Origin: Acidobacteriota bacterium
GTDB taxonomy: Bacteria > Acidobacteriota > Vicinamibacteria > Vicinamibacterales > CAVVIG01
NCBI GenBank assembly: GCA_003222395.1
Contig: QHWB01000030.1
Location: 234,221-298,220, forward strand
Length of the DNA stretch: 64,000 nt
Direction: 5' to 3'
This document shows positions 19,452-28,106 of this stretch, piece after piece (position 1 is the first letter of the stretch; every line of letters starts with the position of its first letter). The position numbers and the translations under genes were made by a program. Below the pieces are notes generated by a model. That model searched no databases. It was not told the DNA's origin and saw nothing but the letters and a program-made list of their open reading frames with translations.

Positions 19452-20477
19452 ATGCGACACGTCCCGCCGTCGGCGCCCGCCGCGTGCCTCGTGCGCGTCG
19501 CGATCCTCGACGACTACTTCGACACGCTGCACACGCTCCCCTGCTTCGCCCGGCTCGCGCCGTTCGACGTGACGATCTTCGACGATCACGTGCAGGACGT
19601 CGACAGGCTCGCCGAGCGCCTCGCCGACGTGGAGGTGCTCGTGCTGATCCGAGAGCGCACGCGCATCGAAGCGGCGCTACTCGAGCGGCTGCCCAAGCTC
19701 AGGCTGATCAGCCAACGCAGCGTCTACCCGCACATCGACGTGGCCGCGTGCACCGCCCGCGGCGTGATCGTGTCGTCGAACCTGCACGCCGATACGCCGT
19801 CGTACGCGGCGGCCGAACTCACCTGGGCGCTGGTGATGGCGGCGATGCGGCAGCTGCCGCAGCAGATGGCCGCGCTCAAGCGCGGCGACTGGCAGATCGG
19901 CGTCGGTCACACGCTGCGCGGCAAGACGCTCGGGATCTACGGCTGGGGGCGCATCGGCCGCGTGGTGGCGGGCTACGGCAAGGCGTTCGGCATGGAGGTG
20001 CTCGCGTGGGCGCGGCCGGAGTCGATCGCGCGGGCGCGCGCCGAGGGCTGGCCGGTGGCGCCCGACAAGCAGACGTTCTTCGCGGCGTGCGACGTGCTGT
20101 CGCTCCACATGCGGCTCGTGCCGGCGACACGCGGAATCGTCACCGCCGACGACCTCTCGCGCATGAAACCGTCGGCGCTCCTGGTCAACACGAGCCGCGC
20201 GGGGTTGATCGCGCCGGGCGCGCTGGTGGCGGCGCTGCGCGTGGGTCGCCCGGGCATGGCCGCGGTGGACGTGTACGACAGGGAGCCGCTCATCGACGCG
20301 CACGATCCGCTGCTGGCGCTCGACAACGTGGTGTGCACGCCGCACATCGGCTACGTCACGCGCGACGAGTACGAGCTGCACTTCGCGGACATCTTCGATC
20401 AGATCGTGGCCTGGGCCGCGGGCGCGCCCATCAACGTCATCAACCCCGAGGCGCTCGCACGTCAGGGGCAGTTGTAG
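19452..20477 (+). CDS. D-2-hydroxyacid dehydrogenase family protein
   Basis: 341-residue NAD(P)-dependent oxidoreductase of the D-isomer-specific 2-hydroxyacid dehydrogenase/phosphoglycerate dehydrogenase superfamily. The Rossmann motif is [10 protein letters not shown] (residues about 161-170). The catalytic triad positions are visible: Arg in NTSRAGLI, Glu in YDREPL and His in TPHIGY. The N-terminal substrate-binding half ([18 protein letters not shown]) matches acidobacterial and proteobacterial homologues of unknown substrate. It stands alone, with a strong independent promoter starting the next gene. A role in 2-oxoacid reduction is likely; exact substrate unknown. Confidence 0.9.
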   Translation: MRHVPPSAPAACLVRVAILDDYFDTLHTLPCFARLAPFDVTIFDDHVQDVDRLAERLADVEVLVLIRERTRIEAALLERLPKLRLISQRSVYPHIDVAACTARGVIVSSNLHADTPSYAAAELTWALVMAAMRQLPQQMAALKRGDWQIGVGHTLRGKTLGIYGWGRIGRVVAGYGKAFGMEVLAWARPESIARARAEGWPVAPDKQTFFAACDVLSLHMRLVPATRGIVTADDLSRMKPSALLVNTSRAGLIAPGALVAALRVGRPGMAAVDVYDREPLIDAHDPLLALDNVVCTPHIGYVTRDEYELHFADIFDQIVAWAAGAPINVINPEALARQGQL

Positions 20478-20648
20478 CCGAAGCGTCGCCGTGGCCCCGG
20501 CCGCCGACAGCCATAGCCGCGCGACTTACCCGAACCCCGGGCAGGTCCGTCAGACGCGCGCACGCAGCCGCGTCCGCTGCAGCGGCATCCAACCGCTCGC
20601 CATTCAACCCCCACCTGCTTCATCAATCGAGGCGCTTGACCTCAGTTA

Positions 20649-20677
20649 TTGACATACATAGAACCACAATGTATAAG
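20649..20677 (+). promoter_or_regulatory. Sigma-70 promoter with PadR-type operator between -35 and -10
   Basis: TTGACA at 20649-20654 (perfect -35), a 17-bp spacer, then TATAAG at 20672-20677 (5 of 6 for -10). Inside the promoter lies the inverted repeat ATACAT-N9-ATGTAT (20654-20674), the dyad form typical of PadR operators. Transcription would start at about 20683-20685, only 3-5 nt before the ATG at 20688, so the mRNA would be essentially leaderless. The placement predicts autorepression by the downstream PadR protein. Confidence 0.8.
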
Positions 20678-20687
20678 ACTTTTACGT

Positions 20688-21026
20688 ATGGACATGAGTA
20701 AGGACCTGGTTGCGGCTTCCGCCACGCCGCTCGTGCTCGCCATCCTTGCCGAAGGCGATAGTTACGGCTACGCCATCATCAAGCGAGTGACCGAGTTGTC
20801 AGGCGGGCACCTACAGTGGACCGACGGCATGCTCTATCCCGTGCTGCACCGGCTTGAACGCCAAGGTCATGTCGCGGCGAAGTGGGCCGCGTCGGAGAAC
20901 GGTCGCAGGCGTAAGTACTACCGGATCACCAGAGAAGGCCGGGCGCAGCTCGCAGCCCAGCGGCAGCAGTGGCACGTCGTGGACGGTACCCTGCGGGGTA
21001 TCTGGATGAAGGCGTGCACGGCATGA
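20688..21026 (+). CDS. PadR-family transcriptional regulator
   Basis: 112-residue winged-helix repressor. The PadR core is visible: PLVLAILAEGDSYGYAIIKRV (helices 1-2), GGHLQWTDGMLYPVLHRLE (recognition helix region), and wing GRRRKYYRITREGRAQL. It lacks the long C-terminal helix bundle, as in the short PadR-s2 type. ATG 20688 is used; the ATG two codons later is an alternative. The stop overlaps the start of the next gene (ATGA at 21023-21026), so both are translated together. It is probably autoregulated through the dyad at 20654-20674. Confidence 0.92.
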   Translation: MDMSKDLVAASATPLVLAILAEGDSYGYAIIKRVTELSGGHLQWTDGMLYPVLHRLERQGHVAAKWAASENGRRRKYYRITREGRAQLAAQRQQWHVVDGTLRGIWMKACTA

Positions 21027-22399
21027 CGACCTTCGCCGATCGACCGCTCGAGGAGCAAATCGCGCAGTGGCGGGCGTACGTACGCCGTCGGCAGGCCGTT
21101 CACGCTCCCGACGTGGAGGAGCTCGAGGGACATCTCCGCGACCAGCTGGTGGCGCTCACCGAGGTCGGCCTGGCAGGGGATGAGGCTTTCTTGGTCGCGG
21201 TCAAGCGCATGGGCAGCCTCGATGCGCTGTCACGCGAGTTCGCACGCGCGCACTCCGAGCGGCTGTGGAAGCAGTTGGTCATTGCCCCCGACGCTGCCGA
21301 TCAGTCGGCGAACACCTCACGCACCGAGATCCTCGTCGTCCTGGGCCTTGCCGTCGCCGCGGCGTTGGCCGTCAAGCTGCCGGCGCTGTTCGGTCTTCCG
21401 CTCCGCCCTGATCAAGAACTGCCGCCTTTCTATTTCCGGAACGCCAGTCTGTTCGTCTTGCCGCTGCTGACGGTCTACTTCCTGTGGAAGCGTGGGTTGG
21501 GCGTTGCAAGTGGCCTCTGGCTCGCGTTGCCTTTCGCGGCCGGGGCTGTGTTCGCCAACATGTTCCCCTTCCGCACGGGCAGTGACACTGAGAGGTTGAC
21601 CGCTCTGCACCTGCCGATCGCGCTTTGGCTGGCCGTGGGCTTCGCGTATGTCCGAGGCCGCTGGTTCGCCGACGGTGGGCGCATGAACTTCGTCCGGTTC
21701 TCGGGCGAGCTGGCGATCTATTACGTGCTCATCGCGCTCGGCGGGGGCGTCCTCACCGGCTTCACGTTCATGATGTTCGCCGCTATCGACATGAAAGCTG
21801 ACTGGTTCGTAGCGGGCTGGCTGATCCCGTGCGGGGCGGCGGGAGCCGTCATCATCGGATCCTGGTTGGTGGAGGCGAAGCAAAGTGTCATCGAGAACAT
21901 GGCACCAGTGCTGACCAGGCTGTTCACGCCGCTCTTCACAATTCTGCTTCTGGTGTTTTTGGCCACGATGGCGTGGACAGGCAGCCCCATCAACGTGAAG
22001 CGCGAGGTGCTGATCGGTTTCGATCTGCTGCTGGCGGTCGTCGTTGGGCTGGTGCTCTACGCCGCCTCCGCGCGCGACCCGCAGGCACCGCCCGACTTCT
22101 TCGACGGCCTGCAGCTGCTGCTTGTGGTCAGCGCGCTCGTGGTCGACGGGGTGGCGCTCGTGGCGATCGCAGCCCGCATCTCCGAGTTTGGCTTCACTCC
22201 CAACCGAGTGGCGGCTCTTGGCGAGAATCTCATTCTGCTCGTCAATCTGGCGTGGTCGGCGTGGCTCTATGCGTGCTTCCTGCGTCACCGGGGCTCGTTT
22301 GCAGCCCTGGAGCGATGGCAGATCGCCTATCTGCCCGTGTACTCCGTATGGGCGGCACTGGTGGTTGTCATGTTCCCGCCCGTGTTCGGCTACCGTTGA
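21023..22399 (+). CDS. Permease-prefix-domain membrane protein
   Basis: 458 residues. The first about 75 (PLEEQIAQWRAYVRRRQAVHAPDVEELEGHLR, then EAFLVAVKRMGSLDALSREF) form the helical prefix domain found at the front of ADOP permeases. The rest contains about ten hydrophobic helices but no MacB or FtsX blocks. It overlaps the PadR gene by 4 bp, the usual arrangement for a PadR-controlled membrane protein. The prefix domain presumably interacts with the PadR partner or regulates membrane insertion (inference). Function unknown. Confidence 0.85.
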   Translation: MTTFADRPLEEQIAQWRAYVRRRQAVHAPDVEELEGHLRDQLVALTEVGLAGDEAFLVAVKRMGSLDALSREFARAHSERLWKQLVIAPDAADQSANTSRTEILVVLGLAVAAALAVKLPALFGLPLRPDQELPPFYFRNASLFVLPLLTVYFLWKRGLGVASGLWLALPFAAGAVFANMFPFRTGSDTERLTALHLPIALWLAVGFAYVRGRWFADGGRMNFVRFSGELAIYYVLIALGGGVLTGFTFMMFAAIDMKADWFVAGWLIPCGAAGAVIIGSWLVEAKQSVIENMAPVLTRLFTPLFTILLLVFLATMAWTGSPINVKREVLIGFDLLLAVVVGLVLYAASARDPQAPPDFFDGLQLLLVVSALVVDGVALVAIAARISEFGFTPNRVAALGENLILLVNLAWSAWLYACFLRHRGSFAALERWQIAYLPVYSVWAALVVVMFPPVFGYR

Positions 22400-22780
22400 T
22401 GCCCCCCCAGTGGCACTGCACCGGCGGATAGTCCTCCTAACGGGGCGTTCGTCCGCTGTCGCCGGTTCGGGCCGGCGTAACCACTCACTGGGCCGGCCGC
22501 GGAGTTGAATCGTTGCGCGGGCGCGACGCGCGTCGTCGTGCACGACGACGCGTTTCCGAATACAGGGGACACGATCGGGTCTTCGCGAATTCAGCGTGCT
22601 CGAGGTCGAGCGGAATCGGCTCACGTTCGGGCAATCATTCGAGTGAAACCGCCGCGCGCCGATCCTCTGCGGGCGTCCGGCGCGCTGGTCGTCCGTGGAA
22701 TGAGCAAGAAAGTGCAAGCGGCTGATCCCGAGGTTCGCCAACAATTGGGTGAGGGACACGCAGCGCTCGAGGGCCTCACC
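22400..22780. other. 381-bp intergenic region with a GC hairpin
   Basis: No gene was recognised. A perfect 6-bp GC stem with a 6-nt loop lies at 22460-22477 (arms CGCCGG and CCGGCG), about 60 bp after the preceding stop. It has no T-run, so it is at best a weak or factor-assisted terminator. An in-frame extension of the next gene reaches 22505 but precedes a clear signal peptide and has shadow composition. Confidence 0.45.
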
Positions 22781-23833
22781 ATGTCGAGGAACATCCGGAC
22801 CACACGTGTCGGTATCTGTCTCGGTTTCATCGTCATCGCCGCCACAGCAGGACTCGTGTCGGCAAAGAACGCTGCGTCATTTCGAGCCGCAATGGTTGAT
22901 GTTCTCGGGTCGCCGACTCCGAATCCGTCGCTTGGCGAAGAGGCGCAGACTTTCGACCGTCTGGTGGGCACCTGGGATGCGGAGTTCACGTTCCACCGCG
23001 ACGACGGCACCGTGTTCCGCAAGAAGGGAGAGCTGCACTTTGGCTGGGTCATGGATGGCCACGCCATGCAGGACCTCTGGATCGGCTATCCGGCCGGAAA
23101 TCAGAAGGAGCGCACGGTCGGAACAACGATTCGGTTTTTCGACACGAAGCTCAAACAGTGGCGCATTGTCTTCATCAACCCGCAGTTCAACTATGTCGTC
23201 ACCACACAAGGCGGGCGGCAGGGCGACCGGATCGTTCTGCGCGGCGCGGATACGGACGGTCTGCCTATTCGATGGACGTTTCGTGACATAAGGCCGGAAT
23301 CGTTCCGCTGGCAGGGCGAGAAATCTCACGACGCCGGAAACACGTGGACGGTCGAAGAGGACCACCACATGAAACGGCGATCTGCACAAGACCACCCGCC
23401 GGACGGAACGAACAGCGAGGCTGCATTCAAGCAACTCGCATCACTTGCGGGCGAGTGGGAGACTGTTCAGGACGGCACACCCATTAAGGAGACGTACACG
23501 CTGACGGCAAACGGAAGCGCGCTGTTGGTGGAGACGAAGCCGCGCAATGAGCCGGCGATGATCACGATGGTCACCGTGGACGGCGATCGCGTGATCGCGA
23601 CGCACTACTGCAGCGCCGGCAACCAGCCCCAGATGGTGAGCAGCGCCCCGGTCGATCTGCGCAAGGGGCTGACCTTTTCGCTCGAGCGAGTTACGGGTAT
23701 GAAGACACCTGACGACTGGCACAACACGGGTCTCATCATCACACTCGATGATAACGATCACATGACGCAGCGATGGACCTATATGTACAAAGGGCAACGC
23801 GGGACCACGGTCTTTCATTACACACGCAAGTGA
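22781..23833 (+). CDS. Secreted DUF1579-like protein, two lipocalin-like halves
   Basis: 350 residues. A signal peptide (residues 1-27, GICLGFIVIAATAGLVSA) precedes a first half with LVGTWDAEFTFHRDDGTV and GELHFGWVMDGHAMQDLWIGYP. A second half from about 212 starts again with LASLAGEWETVQDGTPIKETYTL. Both halves look like the DUF1579/lipocalin-like beta-barrel in which Gly-x-Trp opens the first strand, so this may be a fusion of two normally separate proteins. ATG 22781 opens the signal peptide. Ligand and role unknown. Confidence 0.75.
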   Translation: MSRNIRTTRVGICLGFIVIAATAGLVSAKNAASFRAAMVDVLGSPTPNPSLGEEAQTFDRLVGTWDAEFTFHRDDGTVFRKKGELHFGWVMDGHAMQDLWIGYPAGNQKERTVGTTIRFFDTKLKQWRIVFINPQFNYVVTTQGGRQGDRIVLRGADTDGLPIRWTFRDIRPESFRWQGEKSHDAGNTWTVEEDHHMKRRSAQDHPPDGTNSEAAFKQLASLAGEWETVQDGTPIKETYTLTANGSALLVETKPRNEPAMITMVTVDGDRVIATHYCSAGNQPQMVSSAPVDLRKGLTFSLERVTGMKTPDDWHNTGLIITLDDNDHMTQRWTYMYKGQRGTTVFHYTRK

Positions 23834-23920
23834 TAGCGGTTTGTCGCGGGCAGGAGAACCGCAGCAATCCTGTCGAGCAAGCGCGCGAATTCATCAACCA
23901 TCGAGAGGAGAGAGCGAACG

Positions 23921-24121
23921 GTGTCGCGATCTGATAGGCTTGCAGCACTCGGGGAGCGCGCCATGCCCGGCGTTCGTCCAGGCTTCATCAAGATTTCGGC
24001 TGTCGTTCTGCTGCTGCTGGTGCCGGCTGCGGCGCACGCCGTCTGGGACTACCGTGCCTCTGTGAGGAAGCGCCGGAAGCGCTGTATGTTGCGCTATAGT
24101 CCGTGCGCTATCGGTGGATGA
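23921..24121 (+). CDS. Hypothetical small single-pass membrane or secreted protein
   Basis: 66 residues from a GTG preceded by a purine-rich GAGAGGAGAGAG at 23903-23914, a good ribosome-binding site. The only structural feature is one hydrophobic helix (FIKISAVVLLLLVPAAAHAV, residues about 22-41), followed by a very basic tail (RKRRKR). The helix could be a late signal peptide with an Ala-His-Ala cleavage site. No family recognised. The good ribosome-binding site supports expression, but coding status is not certain. Confidence 0.4.
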   Translation: MSRSDRLAALGERAMPGVRPGFIKISAVVLLLLVPAAAHAVWDYRASVRKRRKRCMLRYSPCAIGG

Positions 24122-24185
24122 ACGGCGACGTCGGGCGTTCGTCCGCACGCACCGGCCACGACAATGATCGAGGAGGATGCCGATT

Positions 24186-25037
24186 ATGGATCCGATCAGA
24201 CGCAAGATACTGGCAGCGGGCGCGGCGGCGATGGCCGCATCGCCGCGCGTGTTTGGTCAGCAGACTGGGCAAGGAGGTGCCATGTCCTTCTACGAGAAAG
24301 GCCCGGTTCGCATCCACTATGAGGAGGCCGGTTCCGGCTTCCCGTTGTTGCTCATCGCCGGCGGCGGATTGAACTCGACGATCTCCGGCTTGCACCGCGG
24401 CGATCCCTTCAATCCGATCGAGGAGTTCAAGCGAGAGTACCGCTGCATCGCGTCGGACCTGCGCAATGCCAATGACGGCCACTCCTCCGGCCCGCTCGAG
24501 ATCGATCGACCGTGGGATGCCTACACCGATGACCAGCTCGGTCTGATGGACTACCTGCGCATCGATAGGTTCATGGTGATGGGCTTCTGCATCGGCGGCC
24601 CCTTCATCTGGAACCTCTTGAAGCGCGCACCTGATCGCGTTGTCGCGGCCGTGCTGGCGCAACCCAGCGGGTCGCGTCCGGAGATGCGCGACCTCTTCTA
24701 CGAGACCAATATGAAGGGCTGGGGTCCGGCGCTGACGGCTCGCCGGCCCGACATCACGATGGAAATGGTCGACAGATTTCTGACCAAGATGTACCGCACC
24801 AACCCCGACTTCGTCTTCACCGTGACGCGCGATTTCGTCCGCAATTGCCGGACGCCCGTGCTGATCCTGCCGGATGATATCCCGGCGCATCCGTACGCCG
24901 TCGCCATGGAGGCCGCGATGCTCGCGCCGAACGCCGAAGTCAGCATGTTCCCGTGGAAGGAGCCCAAGGAGCGGATTCCCCTGGCGGTGCGCCAGATTCG
25001 TTCGTTCCTTCGCGCGCATCGGCCAGCTTCTGCCTAG
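24186..25037 (+). CDS. Alpha/beta hydrolase with Cys at the nucleophile position
   Basis: 283 residues. The N-terminus (PIRRKILAAGAAAMAASP) resembles a twin-arginine signal. The hydrolase core follows: LLLIAGGGLNSTI (oxyanion loop), SDLRNANDGHS, and nucleophile elbow MGFCIGGPF with Cys135 where Ser is usual. A strand before the Asp position is TPVLILPDDIPAHP. No clear catalytic His is obvious near the end (FPWKEPKERIPLAVRQ). ATG 24186 lies 9 nt after AGGAGG (24171-24176); the ATG at 24177 is too close to that site. Could be a dienelactone-hydrolase-like or esterase-like enzyme; substrate unknown. Confidence 0.8.
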   Translation: MDPIRRKILAAGAAAMAASPRVFGQQTGQGGAMSFYEKGPVRIHYEEAGSGFPLLLIAGGGLNSTISGLHRGDPFNPIEEFKREYRCIASDLRNANDGHSSGPLEIDRPWDAYTDDQLGLMDYLRIDRFMVMGFCIGGPFIWNLLKRAPDRVVAAVLAQPSGSRPEMRDLFYETNMKGWGPALTARRPDITMEMVDRFLTKMYRTNPDFVFTVTRDFVRNCRTPVLILPDDIPAHPYAVAMEAAMLAPNAEVSMFPWKEPKERIPLAVRQIRSFLRAHRPASA

Positions 25038-25255
25038 ACGGCCGCTGTCCATGAGTGCTGGACGTCTTTGAGTTTTTTTCAAACTGACACACCACCCTCA
25101 AGTCATGGCTCCAGGCCCCTCCAATCCGCTCCCGCGTCGACGAGTAGTCAGACACCGGGTGCCACGCCGGTTCCTGATCGCGGCCCGCGACCGCAGCCTC
25201 GCCCGCGGGCGCTCGTGAACCGCGCGCTAGATCGTGCCGAGGGAGCGCTTGGAGC

Positions 25256-26173
25256 TCAAGGCTGCCGCGCGCCCTGCTCGGCGAGGATCGCGCGGAACAT
25301 CGTCTCTGAGATCTCCGCCTCGAGCTTGCAGTTGTCAGGATCGATGAAGGGGTTCGGACCGCCGCTCCGGAGCTTGGCGTATTTCGCCTGCATGTTGTAC
25401 TGGGCCGCGTGATCGCCGAGCTGCACGTCGCACGGCAACGCGCGCACGAGCGCAAACGAACGGTTGAACTCGTCGACATTCTGAGGCGTGAGCTTCTCGG
25501 GCGCACGCAGGCTGCAGCCGAACATCACGTCGTACGTTTTTCCAGCGTCCTGTGCCTTCATCGTCCACGTCGTTGCGCCGCGCGTGTGGCCCGGTGTCAG
25601 ATGGGCGACGAGGGTGGTGCCGCCGAGCGTCACGCGATCGCCGTCGTGCAGAATCCTATCAATCGGATGCGCCTTGCCACCCGGCTTGATCGCTTCGAGC
25701 GCGGGGACGTCCTCGGCCATAGCCATCACTTGGGCGCCGGTCAGTTGCTTGACCAGCGCATCGCCTTCCTGATGGTCGCCGTGAGCGTGGTTGCCAAGCA
25801 CGATCTTGATGTCGGAGAACTTGAAGCCAAGCTGCTCGACCGACTTCTGAATCACTGGCACGTTCCGCTCGTACGTGCTGTTGATGAGGATGGCACCCTG
25901 TGGCGTCGTGACGAGGAAGGACGTCAGGGTCCTCGTCCCGACGTAATAGATGTTGCCAATGATCTTGTGAGGGGGAAAGGCGGTGCTCTGGTCCTCTGGC
26001 GTGCCCATGTTGCGTGCCAGAATCGATCGCGGCGTATAGGTCTGGCCCCGGATCGTGATTGCCGGATGATCCGGCGGCGGTTGGCCCTGCGCATGGAGCG
26101 TGTGAGGGCCGGCACTGACAATCACCACGGCGACGAGACACGTAGAGAGATTCAACGTGAACGCCCGTTTCAT
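25256..26173 (-). CDS. Subclass B3 metallo-beta-lactamase-like hydrolase
   Basis: 305-residue exported protein with signal peptide (LSTCLVAVVIVSAGPHTLHA). Zinc ligands of the MBL fold are intact: HAHGDH at 129-134 (His129, His131, Asp133, His134), His196 in TPGHTRG, and His254 in LGDHAAQYN. The spacing, and the C-terminal region with two Cys, match subclass B3 enzymes of soil bacteria, which hydrolyse penicillins, cephalosporins and carbapenems in the periplasm. Other B3-like hydrolases are not lactamases, so activity is an inference. GGAGG lies 8 nt before the ATG. The BNR-propeller gene ends 23 bp upstream on the same strand. Confidence 0.87.
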   Translation of the reverse strand: MKRAFTLNLSTCLVAVVIVSAGPHTLHAQGQPPPDHPAITIRGQTYTPRSILARNMGTPEDQSTAFPPHKIIGNIYYVGTRTLTSFLVTTPQGAILINSTYERNVPVIQKSVEQLGFKFSDIKIVLGNHAHGDHQEGDALVKQLTGAQVMAMAEDVPALEAIKPGGKAHPIDRILHDGDRVTLGGTTLVAHLTPGHTRGATTWTMKAQDAGKTYDVMFGCSLRAPEKLTPQNVDEFNRSFALVRALPCDVQLGDHAAQYNMQAKYAKLRSGGPNPFIDPDNCKLEAEISETMFRAILAEQGARQP

Positions 26174-26196
26174 CGTGGCCTCCGCGACCTGTTAAA

Positions 26197-27828
26197 TTAC
26201 GGTGCGATAGCGAAGAATGCGTCCTCGCCCTGTCCACAGCGGCTTCCGAAGCAGGCCTTCTGACGCATGTCCGTCCAATACGCCGCAATCCCGCCCGACG
26301 GCATCGCCGCGATGTTCGAGTAATCGCCCAGAAACGTCGTCGCAAACGGGAAGGCCGGGTTGACGGTCGCCGCGAACCAGCGATCTCCGGTTGTCGGATC
26401 CGACAGTTCTGTCGTCAACTGAGTCGTTGTGAAGGTCAGGGCGCCGGCGCGTTTCTCGGTCGCGAGACTATAGCCGTACATGTGGTTGGCCGCGTCGTAC
26501 CGGCGATCGAACAACCCGATGCGAAGGATGCCGCGTCTGTCGTATGCGCCCCAGGGCATGAACTGATCGCCCGCCAGCTTCAGCGCAGCGGGCGTCGCGG
26601 TCCATGTCCGCCCACGATCGAATGACTGGCTGACGATGACGTCAGAGTTCGTCGTGGCCGCGTATGGATTGCCGGGAGCGGGAAGCACACTGTTCCGCAT
26701 GTCCGACCACACCACCGCGAGATGTGCCGCGTTGGTGGGATCCGCTGTGATGTTGCCAGCCGCCCAGGTCCGGAACAGACTGTCCTGGTACGTCTGCCGT
26801 CCGAACGCCAGCGGATAATCGGTGAAGCCGTCGATCGTTGTGGCCACCTTGACCGGACCGAAAAGACGGGCGCCGGTCGACGGGCTGACTTCAACGACCT
26901 CATAGTCGTCGCGGCCGGTCGTCAGATCGGTCGTATTGAGGAATGCCACGTATATGCGGCTATCGGCAGCCACAACCGGCACCGAGACGAACGCTTCATC
27001 GAGATTTCCCGAGATGACCTGCGGCGTCGACCACGTCGTCCCGCCGTCGTGAGTGACCGAGCTGAAGATTCGGGCGCTGACGAACGAGCCTTTCTGAGCC
27101 AGTCGAAAGTCGCCAAAGGTGACGATCGCGTTGCCGTCGCCCCAGGCGGCGACGTATTCCTTGTCGAGAAGATCGCCGACGCTGCCGAAGTTGCCGCTGC
27201 CGGTGGCGACGCGAACCGATGCCCACGTCCTGCCGCCGTCGCCGGAGTTGGCCACGAGCACGTCGGGGTTCTGCGCGTTGGTCGGCCCGACGAATCGGAA
27301 GCCGAGCGTCGCGTAGTACGCGTGCCCGGCCGCGTCGAACGCGACGGCCGGATCGCCCGTGGCCTGATAGGCCGATCCGAACAGGATCGGGAACTCTGAC
27401 CAGCTCCTGCCGCCATCGAAGGTCACGTGCGCGCGAGAGTGGATCGTTTCGGTCACGTGTCCGCCGGAATTGAGACCAAGCTGGTAATCGTTCGCGCCGC
27501 CGATCATGTTGTCCTCATTGGTCGGGTTGATCGCGATCGACGTCTCGTTGCTGGGACCCTTCTTCTCGCAATCGGTGTCGACGTTCGCGCTCGTCTGGAA
27601 CGGCGTCGTGCAGATGAGATCTCCGGGGTGGAGCGCCGGACCGCTGCCGAACACGGCGCCCGCAACGGGCGCCGGAGCGTCGAGCACGTTGTGACTGAAG
27701 TCGACCGGTTGATTTTCCTGGCCAAAGATGGTCGCCAGGCCCGCACCGACCGCGAGCGCGACGATGGCCGCGACGAAGGCACTCAGAGAACGAGGACGAC
27801 GAATGGCACGGCGGATGTTCGATGTCAT
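26197..27828 (-). CDS. Secreted BNR/sialidase-like beta-propeller protein
   Basis: 543 residues with a signal anchor (LSAFVAAIVALAVGAGLATI). Repeated Asp-box style motifs follow: TFDGGRSWSEF, NSGDGGRTWASV, THDGGTTWSTP and SFDRGRTWTAT. The Ser/Thr-x-Asp-x-Gly-x-x-Trp pattern is the hallmark of sialidase/BNR propellers. The catalytic Arg triad of true sialidases is not apparent. Paired Cys occur near both ends. AAGGAAAG precedes the ATG. Followed after 23 bp by the lactamase-like gene, so the two may form an operon. Likely extracellular binding or glycan-related; function unproven. Confidence 0.82.
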   Translation of the reverse strand: MTSNIRRAIRRPRSLSAFVAAIVALAVGAGLATIFGQENQPVDFSHNVLDAPAPVAGAVFGSGPALHPGDLICTTPFQTSANVDTDCEKKGPSNETSIAINPTNEDNMIGGANDYQLGLNSGGHVTETIHSRAHVTFDGGRSWSEFPILFGSAYQATGDPAVAFDAAGHAYYATLGFRFVGPTNAQNPDVLVANSGDGGRTWASVRVATGSGNFGSVGDLLDKEYVAAWGDGNAIVTFGDFRLAQKGSFVSARIFSSVTHDGGTTWSTPQVISGNLDEAFVSVPVVAADSRIYVAFLNTTDLTTGRDDYEVVEVSPSTGARLFGPVKVATTIDGFTDYPLAFGRQTYQDSLFRTWAAGNITADPTNAAHLAVVWSDMRNSVLPAPGNPYAATTNSDVIVSQSFDRGRTWTATPAALKLAGDQFMPWGAYDRRGILRIGLFDRRYDAANHMYGYSLATEKRAGALTFTTTQLTTELSDPTTGDRWFAATVNPAFPFATTFLGDYSNIAAMPSGGIAAYWTDMRQKACFGSRCGQGEDAFFAIAP

Positions 27829-27886
27829 GTTTGTGCTTTCCTTGTTGACGTATCGTAGCCCTTCGACAGCTAAAGAATCTCTTTCA

Positions 27887-28027
27887 TCAGTACTTGTGAA
27901 GCTCGACGTCCTTGACGTTCATATGCACATGTCCGTAGGAAACGCCGGCCGCGTTGGACGCCGCGAGCTGCGCGTGGGCGGGCCAGGTGATCGAGAGCGC
28001 AAGCGCCGCGCTCAAAAGAAGCCTCAT
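27887..28027 (-). pseudogene. Truncated VOC/glyoxalase-type secreted protein
   Basis: From ATG 28027 the 46 codons encode a perfect signal peptide (RLLLSAALALSITWPAHA) and then GVSYGHVHMNVKDVELHKY. This is the first beta-strand of acidobacterial VOC-superfamily proteins (GHVHLNVxDVxxHKK-type). A TGA stop (27887-27889) follows immediately, and the remaining roughly 120-160 residues are absent in any frame. A strong GGAGGA ribosome-binding site lies 5 nt before the ATG, so a short secreted peptide may still be made. Confidence 0.7.
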
Positions 28028-28106
28028 CGTGTTCCTCCAAGGATGCGCACTGCGGCACGTCGATGTCGTGAGGCCCGATGATACTTCGTTGCGCCGCCGG
28101 TCACAG

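Noticed and set aside
22460-22477. Perfect GC hairpin as a rho-independent terminator
   Set aside because: No T-run follows the stem, so it is only noted within the intergenic entry.
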